From an uncultured Litorilinea sp. (GTDB lineage Bacteria > Chloroflexota > Anaerolineae > Caldilineales > Caldilineaceae): a stretch of DNA of 6,025 nucleotides. Within the stretch, counting starts at the first letter, position 1; each line of letters begins with the position of its first letter. A program made the position numbers and the translations under genes. The notes below the pieces were generated by a model. The model worked only from the letters and a program-made list of their open reading frames with translations. It searched no databases and was not told where the DNA came from. The stretch spans positions 1 through 6,025 of the forward strand of contig CAMPHP010000224.1 of assembly GCA_946885925.1 (NCBI GenBank), in the 5' to 3' direction. Positions 1 to 6,025 of this stretch are shown piece after piece.

Positions 1-124
1 CAGATCACGCGGTTCTGTCGGGTGCCCCCAGGGCGCGTAGGGGTCTCTCTGAGGAGGCTGTGGCAGAGCAGCGTGATCCTTGCAGGGTGACAGAAGCGAG
101 TAGCAAGTTGCGTGAATACCAAGT

Positions 125-151
125 AAAAAGGCTGACCACACGCGGCCAGCC
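125..151 (-). terminator. Rho-independent terminator of tRNA-Val
   Basis: An 8-bp stem (130-137 with 144-151, one G-U pair) closes a 6-nt loop. On the minus strand it is followed directly by five T residues (125-129). It lies about 20 nt past the tRNA 3' end, in the right orientation to end the tRNA transcript. It could also stop any read-through from the dehydrogenase gene, which has no clear terminator of its own. Confidence 0.85.
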
Positions 152-170
152 CCAATAATAATACGTTTGT

Positions 171-245
<75 letters not shown>

Positions 246-298
246 GTACAGTTGTACGGCTGCACAACCAGTAAGCCTATACAGCCGTACAACTATAC
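246..298. repeat. Inverted repeat between tRNA-Val promoter and tRNA 5' end
   Basis: A perfect 12-bp inverted repeat, GTTGTACGGCTG at 251-262 and CAGCCGTACAAC at 282-293, extends to 17-bp arms (246-262 and 282-298) with a single mismatch around a 19-base spacer. One arm abuts the first base of the mature tRNA; the other covers the -10 box and the predicted start point. It could be a protein-binding operator. Most of the second arm lies at or upstream of the transcription start, so a full hairpin in the RNA leader is unlikely. Confidence 0.75.
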
Positions 299-320
299 CG
301 TGAGAGACACGCTTTGTCAA
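292..320 (-). promoter_or_regulatory. Sigma70-type promoter of tRNA-Val
   Basis: Read on the minus strand there is a perfect -35 TTGACA (315-320), a 17-bp spacer and a -10 TATAGT (292-297, five of six consensus bases). The predicted start is near 285, giving a leader of about 40 nt before the mature tRNA. It lies between the dehydrogenase stop codon and the tRNA, so the tRNA can be transcribed independently. Confidence 0.8.
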
Positions 321-389
321 AAACAAGTAGCATTTCACCGTATCTATCTCTGCACGCCCCCAATAGGCTCGCGGTGCCTCGGTGTGAGA

Positions 390-1292
390 TCAGACGGGTT
401 GCTTGGTTCCTACCTCGAAGCCTGCCAAGTTTTCCAATGCCTTGATCAGCGCATGGTTGCCCTCTTCCTCCAAACCCCGCGCCTCGAGCGTGCGATAGAG
501 ATTAAAGATTGTGCTTGTCCCGAGCAGCGGCACACCCAACTCATCGGCAGCATCTAACACCAGGCGCAAATCCTTCTGTTGCAGCGCAATCGTAAAACCG
601 GGTCGCCAATCACGCTTCATAATCTGCGGCCCGCGATTTGTAAACATCCAGCTTCCCGCTGCACCCTGGCTAATTGCCTCATAGGTCTTTTGCAGATCAA
701 CCCCGCCAGCCTGAGCCAGCAGCAGCGCTTCGCACATCGCAAGACAGTTACCCACGACCAACACCTGATTGACCAGTTTCACTGTCTGCCCTGAACCAAT
801 GGGGCCGATGTGGGTGATGGTCTTGCCCATTGCCTGGAGAACTGGCAGTGCACGTTGGAATTGATCCTCATCGCCACCAACCATGATGCTCAGAGTGCCC
901 TTGGCCGCGCCCTCGCTACCACCGCTAACCGGCGCATCCAGCATATGGATACCCTTTTCAGCCAGCTTTGCCGCAAACTCCTTGGTCGCTTGCGGGCTGA
1001 TGGTGCTGCAATCAATCACCAAAGAACCTGGCTTTGCGCCATGAATGACCCCATCTTCACCCAAGAGCACTCGTTCTACGTCGGGGGTGTCACTGACGCA
1101 CGTGACAATAATATCGCTGTGCGCCGCCACATCTGCTGGGCTGCTGCCTGCTTCCGCCCCAGCTTCCACCAGTGGCTCCATACGACTAGCAGTGCGATTC
1201 CAGACGCGCACCTTGAAACCTGCCTTGAGCAGATTATTTGCCATACCGCGTCCCATGATGCCAAGTCCAATAAAACCGACTTTCTCGGCCAT
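390..1292 (-). CDS. NAD(P)-dependent beta-hydroxyacid dehydrogenase, GarR/GLYR-like
   Basis: This cytosolic oxidoreductase of 300 aa has the usual length of the 3-hydroxyisobutyrate dehydrogenase family. An N-terminal Rossmann fold begins VGFIGLGIMGRGMANNL, with the dinucleotide motif GLGIMG at residues 9-14. The NRT at 32-34 follows the second beta strand and is typical of NADP-preferring members. The substrate-binding signature DAPVSGG spans about 119-125. The catalytic lysine is K172 in GSGQTVKLVNQ, and a second conserved lysine is K240 in QQKDLRL. The all-alpha C-terminal half resembles tartronate semialdehyde reductase (2-hydroxy-3-oxopropionate reductase, GarR/GlxR), so reduction of tartronate, glyoxylic or succinic semialdehydes is the best guess. 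3-Hydroxyisobutyrate oxidation in valine breakdown cannot be excluded, and no pathway gene lies nearby to decide. The ATG is well supported: AAGAGGAGG precedes it, with AGGAGG at 1300-1305 and a 7-nt spacer. There is no obvious terminator after the TGA. Confidence 0.93.
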   Translation of the reverse strand: MAEKVGFIGLGIMGRGMANNLLKAGFKVRVWNRTASRMEPLVEAGAEAGSSPADVAAHSDIIVTCVSDTPDVERVLLGEDGVIHGAKPGSLVIDCSTISPQATKEFAAKLAEKGIHMLDAPVSGGSEGAAKGTLSIMVGGDEDQFQRALPVLQAMGKTITHIGPIGSGQTVKLVNQVLVVGNCLAMCEALLLAQAGGVDLQKTYEAISQGAAGSWMFTNRGPQIMKRDWRPGFTIALQQKDLRLVLDAADELGVPLLGTSTIFNLYRTLEARGLEEEGNHALIKALENLAGFEVGTKQPV

Positions 1293-1310
1293 GCTCTTGC
1301 CTCCTCTTTA

Positions 1311-1356
1311 TTGTGCTCTAAAGCTTGTGCTCTAAAGCTTTATTGTGTACTAAAGG
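1311..1356. repeat. Tandem 14-bp repeat ahead of the dehydrogenase gene
   Basis: The unit TGTGCTCTAAAGCT occurs twice head to tail, with period 14 exact over 1311-1340. A third, degraded copy lies at 1343-1356 (three differences in 14, shifted by 4 bp). The array starts 18 bp upstream of the ATG, just behind the ribosome binding site, so it lies in the 5' leader if either upstream promoter candidate is used. It could be an operator, a regulatory RNA element, or simple slippage. Confidence 0.7.
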
Positions 1357-1389
1357 ATGATAGCCCAGCGATGCAGCAGTGCCGGGTCG

Positions 1390-1418
1390 TTGATAGAGAA
1401 CTGGAACAGAATAATCAA
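1390..1418 (-). promoter_or_regulatory. Possible proximal promoter of dehydrogenase gene
   Basis: On the minus strand TTGATT (1413-1418) and TATCAA (1390-1395) are separated by 17 bp, each matching consensus at four of six bases. The predicted start near 1383 would give a leader of about 90 nt containing the tandem repeats. It is weaker than the distal candidate, and either or neither may be used. Confidence 0.28.
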
Positions 1419-1480
1419 AGCAGAGTTATCAAGCCAGAATACTCGAAACAGAACAAAAACGGGACAATCGAATAGGTCTA

Positions 1481-1509
1481 ATCATACGCGCACAGGCGTA
1501 ATCAGCCAA
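1481..1509 (-). promoter_or_regulatory. Candidate distal promoter of dehydrogenase gene
   Basis: On the minus strand TTGGCT (1504-1509, four of six) and TATGAT (1481-1486, five of six) are separated by 17 bp. It lies downstream of the clpC terminator and points at the dehydrogenase, with a predicted start near 1474 and a leader of about 180 nt. The rest of 1293-1566 holds only the proximal candidate, the tandem repeats and a weak GGAACC/GGTTCC inverted repeat with a long spacer. Confidence 0.4.
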
Positions 1510-1566
1510 ACCGGAACCTCCACGTACCACACTCAGCACCTTCCCCCTTCTTCGGTTCCCACCACC

Positions 1567-1603
1567 AATAAAATACAGCCCTATCCGCATGGATAGGGCT
1601 GTA
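1567..1603 (-). terminator. Rho-independent terminator of clpC
   Basis: A perfect 13-bp stem (1574-1586 with 1591-1603) closes a GCAT tetraloop. On the minus strand it is followed by TTTTATT. It begins 43 nt past the clpC stop codon. The plus strand lacks a good T-run after the hairpin, so it is read as a one-way terminator for clpC. Confidence 0.88.
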
Positions 1604-1646
1604 CACTTTCTAATTAATCGTCACGCCGTATGGTGCATCAAGCAAC

Positions 1647-4169
1647 CTACTGAAGCATTGCCTCGATGGCCTCGGCGGCTCCGGAATCGGGCGTCGAGAT
1701 TGGCGAGTGGTCAATCACCTCGACCACAAAGTCCAACCCAACAGTCCCATCCTCACGCGTGGTTTCGCGATAGTCAACCTGAACGGTGTCACCCGGTGCA
1801 AAGCGACCAGCCAAGAGCGCCTCGCTCAAGGGGTCTTGCACTCGATTCTGGATGACCCGGCGCAATGGTCGAGCCCCATATTCAGGATCGTAGCCAACCT
1901 CGGCAATTGCCAGGCGTGCTGCATCGGTCAGTACCATCTTGATTTCCTGCTCGGCCAACTGCATGCGCAGTGGCTTGAGTTCCAACTCAACGATCATTGC
2001 AATCTCATCGCGTGAGAGGCTGCGGAAGACCATGACGCCATCCAAGCGGTTGATGAATTCAGGCCGGAACGTCTTCTTCAGCGCGTCCATCACCTTTGCC
2101 TTCATCGACTCATACTCTTGCTCGCGCGCTCCCTCATCTTCTTTGGTAATCGCAAAGCCCAAGCGGTTGGCACCCTGGATCAACTTGGCCCCAATGTTGC
2201 TGGTCATCAAGATCAAGGTATTGCGGAAGTCCACCCGGCGACCCTTCGCATCGGTCAGGTATCCATCCTCCATGATCTGAAGCAACATGTTAAAGGCTTC
2301 AGGATGCGCCTTTTCGATCTCATCCAGCAGAATCACGCTGTATGGGCGGCGGCGCACAGCCTCGGTCAACTGCCCACCTTCTTCATAACCCACATATCCT
2401 GGAGGCGCACCCACCAAGCGGCTTACGTTGTGTCGCTCCATGAACTCGCTCATATCGAGCTTGATCAGTGCTTCCTCGCTGCCGAACATAAACTCAGCCA
2501 ACGTACGGGCCAACAGCGTCTTACCGATACCCGTAGGGCCAAGGAAGTTAAAGCTACCAATCGGCCGGCGGGGATCTTTCAAACCAGCACGCGCTCGACG
2601 CACTGCCTTGCTAATCGCCTTAATCGGCTCTTCTTGGCCGATAACTCGCTGCCGCATAACTTTTTCCATCTCCAGCAACCGCTCGCGTTCTTCACCGGCG
2701 ATGCGGCTGACGGGCACACCCGTCCACATGGCGACGACCTCGGCAATATCCTCCGGTGTCACCTTGGGCTGGTTGGCTGCCTCGTTCCATCCTTCGCGCA
2801 GTTCATTGAGCTTTGCTTCTAGCTCCACCTCGCGATAACGTAAATCGATGGCATCATCAAATCGCTGCGATTCCAGCGCATCTTCCTTCTGCTTCTCCAA
2901 CTTCTTGAGATTCATAAAGGTCTCGCGCAAGTTGGCAGCATAAGGGGCTTTGTACATCCGTACGCGGCTGCCCGCTTCGTCAATCAGGTCAATCGCCTTA
3001 TCCGGCATGAAACGATCCGGCACGTAGCGAGCTGCCAGGTTAGCCGCTGCATGCAACGCTTCATCCGTAATTAAGAGCTTATGATGATCCTCATAGCGGG
3101 ACTTCACACCACGCAAAATCTGTACCGTCTCTTCGATGGATGGCTCATTGACCAAGATCGGTTGGAAACGGCGCTCCAACGCAGCATCACTCTCGATATA
3201 TTTGCGGTATTCATCGAGCGTCGTTGCACCGATGACCTGCAATTCACCTCGGCTCAACGCAGGTTTGAGGATGTTGGCAGCATCTACGCTGCTTCCTGCT
3301 GCACCTGCACCGACCAGCATATGCACCTCGTCAATAAAGAGGATGGCCCCGGATTGGATAATCTCTTCGATCACCTTCTTCAGCCGTTCCTCAAACTGCC
3401 CACGGTACATCGTGCCAGCCACCAAGCTGCCCACATCAAGCATCAACAAGCGGCGGTTGAGCAGCGGTTCGGGCACATTGCCCTCAATGATCCGTTGAGC
3501 AAGGCCCTCGACAATGGCCGTCTTGCCCACGCCAGGTTCACCGATCAGAGCCGGGTTGTTCTTGGTACGACGGCTCAAAATCTGGATCATACGCTCAATT
3601 TCGCTCTGACGCCCGATAACCGGGTCCAGCTTGCCTTCCTCAGCTGCCGCGGTCAGATCATAACCTAATTGATCGACCAGTGGCGTCTTGGATTCCTTCT
3701 TCTGTTTTTCCTTGGTCTGGGCCTGCGTTTGCAGGATATTGCGTGCCGTCTGGGTACGCACCCGGTCCAGATTTATCCCCAAGCCGCGCAAAACGTTGAC
3801 CGCGATGCCTTCGCCTTCACGTACCAGGCCCAAAAGCAGATGCTCGGTGCCGATGTAATGATGACCCATCAGCCGTGCTTCATCTACTGCCAACTCAATC
3901 ACACGTTTGGTACGTGGGGCCAACGTTGGCTTACCGAATGGCGGTCGCTCACCGCGGCCCACGGTACGCTCTACGGCTCGGATCACCTGACCCGGCTCCA
4001 CCCCAAGCTCTCGCAACACCTTAACGGCTACCCCATTCTCCTCGCGCACCAAGCCCAATAACAGATGCTCGGTACCGATGTAGTTATGGTTCAGCCGCAG
4101 GGCTTCCTCTTGTGCTAGGGTCAGCACACGCCGTGCGCGCTTTGTAAAACGGTCAAGTTTATCAGACAT
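1647..4169 (-). CDS. clpC: ATP-dependent Clp protease ATP-binding subunit ClpC
   Basis: This class I AAA+ (Hsp100) unfoldase forms hexamers that unfold proteins and thread them into ClpP. It is 840 aa, slightly longer than many ClpC proteins (about 810-820 aa). Two Clp-N repeats span about 3-70 and 78-145, each with [16 protein letters not shown] or a close variant. AAA domain 1 has Walker A GEPGVGKT (210-217), Walker B ILFIDE (276-281), pore-loop Y255 and arginine finger region R333/R334. A UVR-like coiled-coil middle segment lies at about 420-460, which separates ClpC from ClpB and ClpA. AAA domain 2 has Walker A GPTGIGKT (544-551), Walker B VILLDE (612-617), pore loop [13 protein letters not shown] (587-599), a ClpP-docking LGF tripeptide (670-672) and sensor-2 GARPLRR (765-771). 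The short tail is acidic and Ala-rich. Every catalytic motif is intact. ATG has a weak AGGGA ribosome binding site 8 nt upstream. It has its own promoters and terminator; no ctsR, mcsA or mcsB neighbours are seen. Confidence 0.98.
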   Translation of the reverse strand: MSDKLDRFTKRARRVLTLAQEEALRLNHNYIGTEHLLLGLVREENGVAVKVLRELGVEPGQVIRAVERTVGRGERPPFGKPTLAPRTKRVIELAVDEARLMGHHYIGTEHLLLGLVREGEGIAVNVLRGLGINLDRVRTQTARNILQTQAQTKEKQKKESKTPLVDQLGYDLTAAAEEGKLDPVIGRQSEIERMIQILSRRTKNNPALIGEPGVGKTAIVEGLAQRIIEGNVPEPLLNRRLLMLDVGSLVAGTMYRGQFEERLKKVIEEIIQSGAILFIDEVHMLVGAGAAGSSVDAANILKPALSRGELQVIGATTLDEYRKYIESDAALERRFQPILVNEPSIEETVQILRGVKSRYEDHHKLLITDEALHAAANLAARYVPDRFMPDKAIDLIDEAGSRVRMYKAPYAANLRETFMNLKKLEKQKEDALESQRFDDAIDLRYREVELEAKLNELREGWNEAANQPKVTPEDIAEVVAMWTGVPVSRIAGEERERLLEMEKVMRQRVIGQEEPIKAISKAVRRARAGLKDPRRPIGSFNFLGPTGIGKTLLARTLAEFMFGSEEALIKLDMSEFMERHNVSRLVGAPPGYVGYEEGGQLTEAVRRRPYSVILLDEIEKAHPEAFNMLLQIMEDGYLTDAKGRRVDFRNTLILMTSNIGAKLIQGANRLGFAITKEDEGAREQEYESMKAKVMDALKKTFRPEFINRLDGVMVFRSLSRDEIAMIVELELKPLRMQLAEQEIKMVLTDAARLAIAEVGYDPEYGARPLRRVIQNRVQDPLSEALLAGRFAPGDTVQVDYRETTREDGTVGLDFVVEVIDHSPISTPDSGAAEAIEAMLQ

Positions 4170-4362
4170 TGTTGTCGTCCCTAAAATAGTCGTTACTCAC
4201 CAAAATCACCTGGCACTCATATCTTACCCAACCTGGAGGGTAGATGCCGTAACTAACGTTCCTCTTTGGCTATACAAGCCACCTGGCTAGCGTTGGGCCA
4301 TCAAGCGGAGAGAAATCTCTGATTCCAAGCTGTACAGAAAAATCTGCACTTGTTACCTGGTA
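4170..4362 (-). other. Predicted long 5' leader of clpC
   Basis: If the proximal promoter is correct, clpC mRNA carries about 190 nt of leader. It contains only short hairpin-forming stretches (for example AGAGA/TCTCT around 4309-4320) and two four-codon minimal frames starting with ATG (MAQR and MSAR). No known riboswitch fold and no complete CIRCE element were recognised. Only a lone half-site-like GAGTGCCA is present at 4211-4218. Its regulatory function is unknown. Confidence 0.4.
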
Positions 4363-4368
4363 GTCCCT

Positions 4369-4398
4369 ATTGTAACGATAGGCTGTTGGCTTTGTCAA
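4369..4398 (-). promoter_or_regulatory. Proximal sigma70-type promoter of clpC (P1)
   Basis: On the minus strand there is a perfect TTGACA (4393-4398), an 18-bp spacer and TACAAT (4369-4374, five of six). The predicted start is near 4362. The bases TTGACAAAGC are identical to those at the tRNA-Val promoter in this window, which supports both as housekeeping promoters. Confidence 0.75.
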
Positions 4399-4484
4399 CC
4401 ACAAATTGATGCTTCGCCGCCCCCAATGCCTAATCATTCGATTAGTACAAGTGGCTAGGTGGCAAAAATGACGCAAAACCACAC

Positions 4485-4513
4485 ACTATATAATGTAGAC
4501 ATTATTATGTCTA
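4485..4513 (-). promoter_or_regulatory. Distal promoter upstream of clpC (P2), overlapped by palindromes
   Basis: On the minus strand TAGACA (4508-4513, five of six) and TATAGT (4485-4490, five of six) have an ideal 17-bp spacer. The predicted start is near 4478, about 310 nt upstream of clpC. Two ATGTNNACAT palindromes cover the -35 and most of the spacer, the classic placement for a repressor. It could serve clpC as a regulated second promoter, or the unassigned 55-codon frame at 4270-4437. Confidence 0.55.
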
Positions 4514-4530
4514 CATAATTACGTTTACAT
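4493..4530. promoter_or_regulatory. Operator-like array: three ATGTNNACAT palindromes, 14-bp period
   Basis: The 10-mers ATGTAGACAT (4493-4502), ATGTCTACAT (4507-4516) and ACGTTTACAT (4521-4530) are separated by 4-bp AT-only spacers (TATT, AATT). The first two are exact reverse complements of each other, so together they form a perfect 24-bp dyad. Each is also a small palindrome, and the third has one imperfect position. Dyads of this size commonly bind dimeric helix-turn-helix repressors. I could not match the motif to HrcA/CIRCE, CtsR, HspR or LexA sites as I know them, so the regulator is unidentified. Confidence 0.6.
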
Positions 4531-4556
4531 TGCATGCTTGAAGGTTCTCTGCCAAC

Positions 4557-4590
4557 GCTACTTCATAACAAGAAGACGTTGTGAAGTGGC
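4557..4590. repeat. Imperfect intergenic hairpin
   Basis: Thirteen paired positions (4557-4569 with 4578-4590) flank an 8-base loop. Two pairs are T-G when read on the plus strand and would be A-C mismatches in a minus-strand RNA, so the fold is better in a plus-strand transcript. No clear T-run follows it on either strand, so it is not called a terminator. No plus-strand promoter or gene was recognised next to it. Confidence 0.5.
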
Positions 4591-4787
4591 TAAAAGTTTC
4601 GCCCCCACACAGCATAACTCATCTTTGTGACTCCCGCTATAGGCAATTCATACAAGACGCGACCGTCAAAAGTCACAGTTTTTAGCAATTTGGGGGCATC
4701 ATTGCAAACTCTACAAGGTTAACAAAACTAACAGCATAAGCCTGTAAGGAATCCTCCATAATCGACTTTACAATCAAAAAGGAAGAC
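4591..4787. other. Intergenic DNA without recognised features
   Basis: AT-richer than the flanking genes. Only a 7-bp inverted repeat, TGTGACT (4626-4632) with AGTCACA (4670-4676), and a short GCAAT/ATTGC pair were noticed. No open frame with a ribosome binding site, no RNA gene and no promoter was supported here. Confidence 0.5.
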
Positions 4788-4816
4788 AAAAACGGGGACG
4801 CCCTAAAGCGTCCCCG
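4788..4816 (-). terminator. Rho-independent terminator of the S1 gene
   Basis: A 9-bp GC-rich perfect stem, CGGGGACGC/GCGTCCCCG (4793-4801 with 4808-4816), closes a 6-nt loop. On the minus strand it is followed by five T residues (4788-4792). It begins 57 nt past the S1 stop codon and separates that gene from clpC. Confidence 0.92.
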
Positions 4817-4873
4817 CTGATAATTCTGTGTGTATACTACAGCACTGCTTGATTGATACAGAGCTACTAGCAA

Positions 4874-5959
4874 TTAGCTGACGGCTTCTGTTTCTTTCTC
4901 CAGCACAACTTCGCCGTCCGCCGTAGCTTCAGCCGCAATCTCAGCATCTGTAGCCTCAGTATCTGTAACTTCAGCGTTTGCAGCCTCTGCACCTATGGCG
5001 TTCTCGTCGCCAGGGGCAATTTGCCAGTCGATCTCCGTCTCCTCAGAGGGTGGCAAAGCCTGCTTGAGGCTTAGACCCATGCGACGCTTGTCGGTCTCGA
5101 TACGAATAATCCGCAGATCATATTCCTCGCCCTCGGAAACAACTTCCTTCGGGTGGGTAATGCGGCGGTCGGTCAGTTCACTCACATGGATCAGACCTTC
5201 AATGCCATCTTTCTCCAAGCGAGCAAAGGCACCGAAGTTGACCATCTTGGTGATGCGACCACGTACCACTTGGCCGACCTCATAGGTCTCGTTGACAACA
5301 TCCCACGGTTGGGGTTGGAGGCGGCGCAGGCTCAAGCCAATGCGGCGGCGCTCCTGATCCACACTCAGGATTTGTACCTTGACCTTGTCACCCACAGACA
5401 CAACTTCGCTGGGATGATTGACTCGATTCCAGCTGAGTTCGCTCAGGTGGATCAACCCGTCTGCCCCACCCAAGTCCACGAACGCGCCAAAGTCCGCGAT
5501 GCTGCTGATCAAACCATCGTAGACATCGCCTTCCTTGAGACGGTCCAACAGTTGTTCCTTCTGCTGGCGACGCCATTCACGCACAGCCAATCGTTCTGAC
5601 AGAATCAACCGGTTGCGCTTGCGGTCAATGTCGATCACCTTCAGCATCAGGTTCGCGCCGACCAACTGTGCCCAGCGGTCTTCGGACTCATCGGTCTGCT
5701 CTTCACCCTGACTTTGGCTGTCAGCACTGAGTTGGCTGGCAGGCACGAAACCACGTACCTGGCCGATCTTAACGATCACACCACCTCGATTGTAGGCAGC
5801 CACACAGCTCTCGAAGATCTGCTGCGATGCCATCAGCATCTCTGCGCGCTCCCAGTCCTTTTCTGCCTGGGCCCGGCTAATACTGAGCAGGAGATTGCCG
5901 TCCTTGTCCTCGCGCATGACATAGACGGGCACTTCGTCTCCAACATTCAGTGACGCCAA
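4874..5959 (-). CDS. rpsA: Ribosomal protein S1 homologue, 5'-truncated
   Basis: The protein consists of S1 (OB-fold) RNA-binding domains. S1 binds mRNA and helps load it on the 30S subunit. From the first trusted residue (VGDEVPVYV...) there is the last part of one S1 domain (about 1-30), a more divergent domain at 47-124, and two canonical ones at 142-212 and 227-299. The last two carry [20 protein letters not shown] and [23 protein letters not shown] low-complexity acidic tail rich in Ala, Glu and Thr (305-361) follows. At least four S1 domains are therefore expected in the intact protein. The TTG at 5957-5959 is not a credible start: it sits inside an S1 domain, has no ribosome binding site, and lies at the centre of a fold-back artefact. 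The in-frame TAG at 5993-5995 also falls in artefact sequence. The real gene continues beyond the contig end. Confidence 0.93.
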   Translation of the reverse strand: MASLNVGDEVPVYVMREDKDGNLLLSISRAQAEKDWERAEMLMASQQIFESCVAAYNRGGVIVKIGQVRGFVPASQLSADSQSQGEEQTDESEDRWAQLVGANLMLKVIDIDRKRNRLILSERLAVREWRRQQKEQLLDRLKEGDVYDGLISSIADFGAFVDLGGADGLIHLSELSWNRVNHPSEVVSVGDKVKVQILSVDQERRRIGLSLRRLQPQPWDVVNETYEVGQVVRGRITKMVNFGAFARLEKDGIEGLIHVSELTDRRITHPKEVVSEGEEYDLRIIRIETDKRRMGLSLKQALPPSEETEIDWQIAPGDENAIGAEAANAEVTDTEATDAEIAAEATADGEVVLEKETEAVS

Positions 5960-5998
5960 AGTGTCACTGAATGTTGGAGACGAATTGCCCGTCTATGT
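5919..5998. repeat. Contig-end inverted duplication (fold-back artefact)
   Basis: Positions 5961-5998 are the reverse complement of 5919-5956. Of 38 pairs, one is mismatched (5932/5985) and one is G-T (5955/5962), around a 4-base loop CAAA. The left arm codes for the S1 protein, while the right arm breaks the frame with a stop. The arm ends exactly where adapter sequence begins. This is what a snap-back chimeric library molecule would leave at a contig end. Confidence 0.9.
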
Positions 5999-6025
5999 GT
6001 GTCTCTTATAAACATATCCGAGCCC
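5999..6025 (+). other. Residual Illumina Nextera (Tn5) read-through adapter
   Basis: The segment aligns end to end with the reverse complement of the Nextera read-2 transposase adapter, which starts CTGTCTCTTATACACATCT and continues CCGAGCCC. There are 24 matches in 27, with differences at 5999, 6011 and 6016. The run CCGAGCCC identifies the read-2 (i7) side. It is not genomic. Confidence 0.95.

Noticed and set aside
3..95. Crossing inverted repeats GATCACGC/GCGTGATC and TTCTGTC/GACAGAA suggesting a structured RNA.
   Set aside because: They are short and unextended, and no known RNA family was recognised. The region is cut by the window edge.
1..141. Minus-strand open frame running off the left edge (possible GTG at 139-141; includes DPYAPWGHPTEPRDL), and a competing plus-strand frame ending in TGA near 90.
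   Set aside because: The only candidate start lies in the loop of the tRNA terminator, there is no ribosome binding site, the fragment is too short to judge, and neither frame resembles a protein I recognise.
810..1475. Long plus-strand open frame of 221 codons.
   Set aside because: It lies mostly antisense to the dehydrogenase, whose family motifs and ribosome binding site are clear. It has no family resemblance.
2118..2822. Long plus-strand open frames opposite clpC (also 3081-3668 and 3669-4061).
   Set aside because: These are antisense shadows of a strongly conserved ClpC with every catalytic motif intact.
4211..4218. GAGTGCCA in the clpC leader, resembling half of a CIRCE element.
   Set aside because: The partner half (TTAGCACTC at 9-bp spacing) is absent, so an HrcA site cannot be supported.
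4626..4681. TGTGACT/AGTCACA inverted repeat followed by TTTTT on the plus strand, as a possible terminator.
   Set aside because: The loop is about 37 nt, the stem only 7 bp, and no plus-strand gene precedes it.
4682..4873. 63-codon minus-strand frame right after the S1 stop.
   Set aside because: It runs through the S1 terminator hairpin, lacks a ribosome binding site and has no recognisable domain.
5388..5576. Extra frame on the minus strand within the S1 gene.
   Set aside because: It is an out-of-frame shadow of the S1 domains.

Overview
The window looks like the end of a draft contig from a bacterial chromosome with moderate GC content. The style of its ClpC and S1 proteins suggests Chloroflexota (Chloroflexales-like); this is an inference from remembered family resemblance, and no search was run. 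All recognised genes lie on the minus strand, so they read from the right edge to the left: a ribosomal protein S1 homologue (5'-truncated), clpC, a beta-hydroxyacid dehydrogenase of the GarR type, and tRNA-Val(UAC).

Layout, right to left. Positions 5999-6025 match an Illumina Nextera transposase adapter. Positions 5961-5998 are a mirror copy of 5919-5956, so roughly the last 60 bases are not trustworthy genome sequence. The S1 gene (4874-5959) runs into this artefact and ends at a strong terminator (4788-4816). A 704-base intergenic stretch (4170-4873) then holds that terminator, an imperfect hairpin, three ATGTNNACAT palindromes on a 14-bp period embedded in a good promoter, a second near-consensus promoter, and a leader of about 190 nt for clpC. 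clpC (1647-4169) ends at a 13-bp hairpin terminator. A 354-base gap follows with promoter candidates and tandem 14-bp repeats just ahead of the dehydrogenase (390-1292). Then comes a near-consensus promoter overlapped by an inverted repeat, tRNA-Val (172-245) and its terminator (125-151). No gene could be assigned in positions 1-124.

The genes appear to be separate transcription units rather than one operon: S1, clpC and the tRNA each have their own terminator, and clpC and the tRNA each have a convincing promoter. The content is core: translation (S1, tRNA-Val), protein quality control (ClpC, which works with ClpP) and small-metabolite reduction. No mobile element, CRISPR array or defence system was seen. 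The most interesting biological signal is the operator-like palindrome array in the distal promoter upstream of clpC. The most important practical signal is the adapter and fold-back artefact at the right end.
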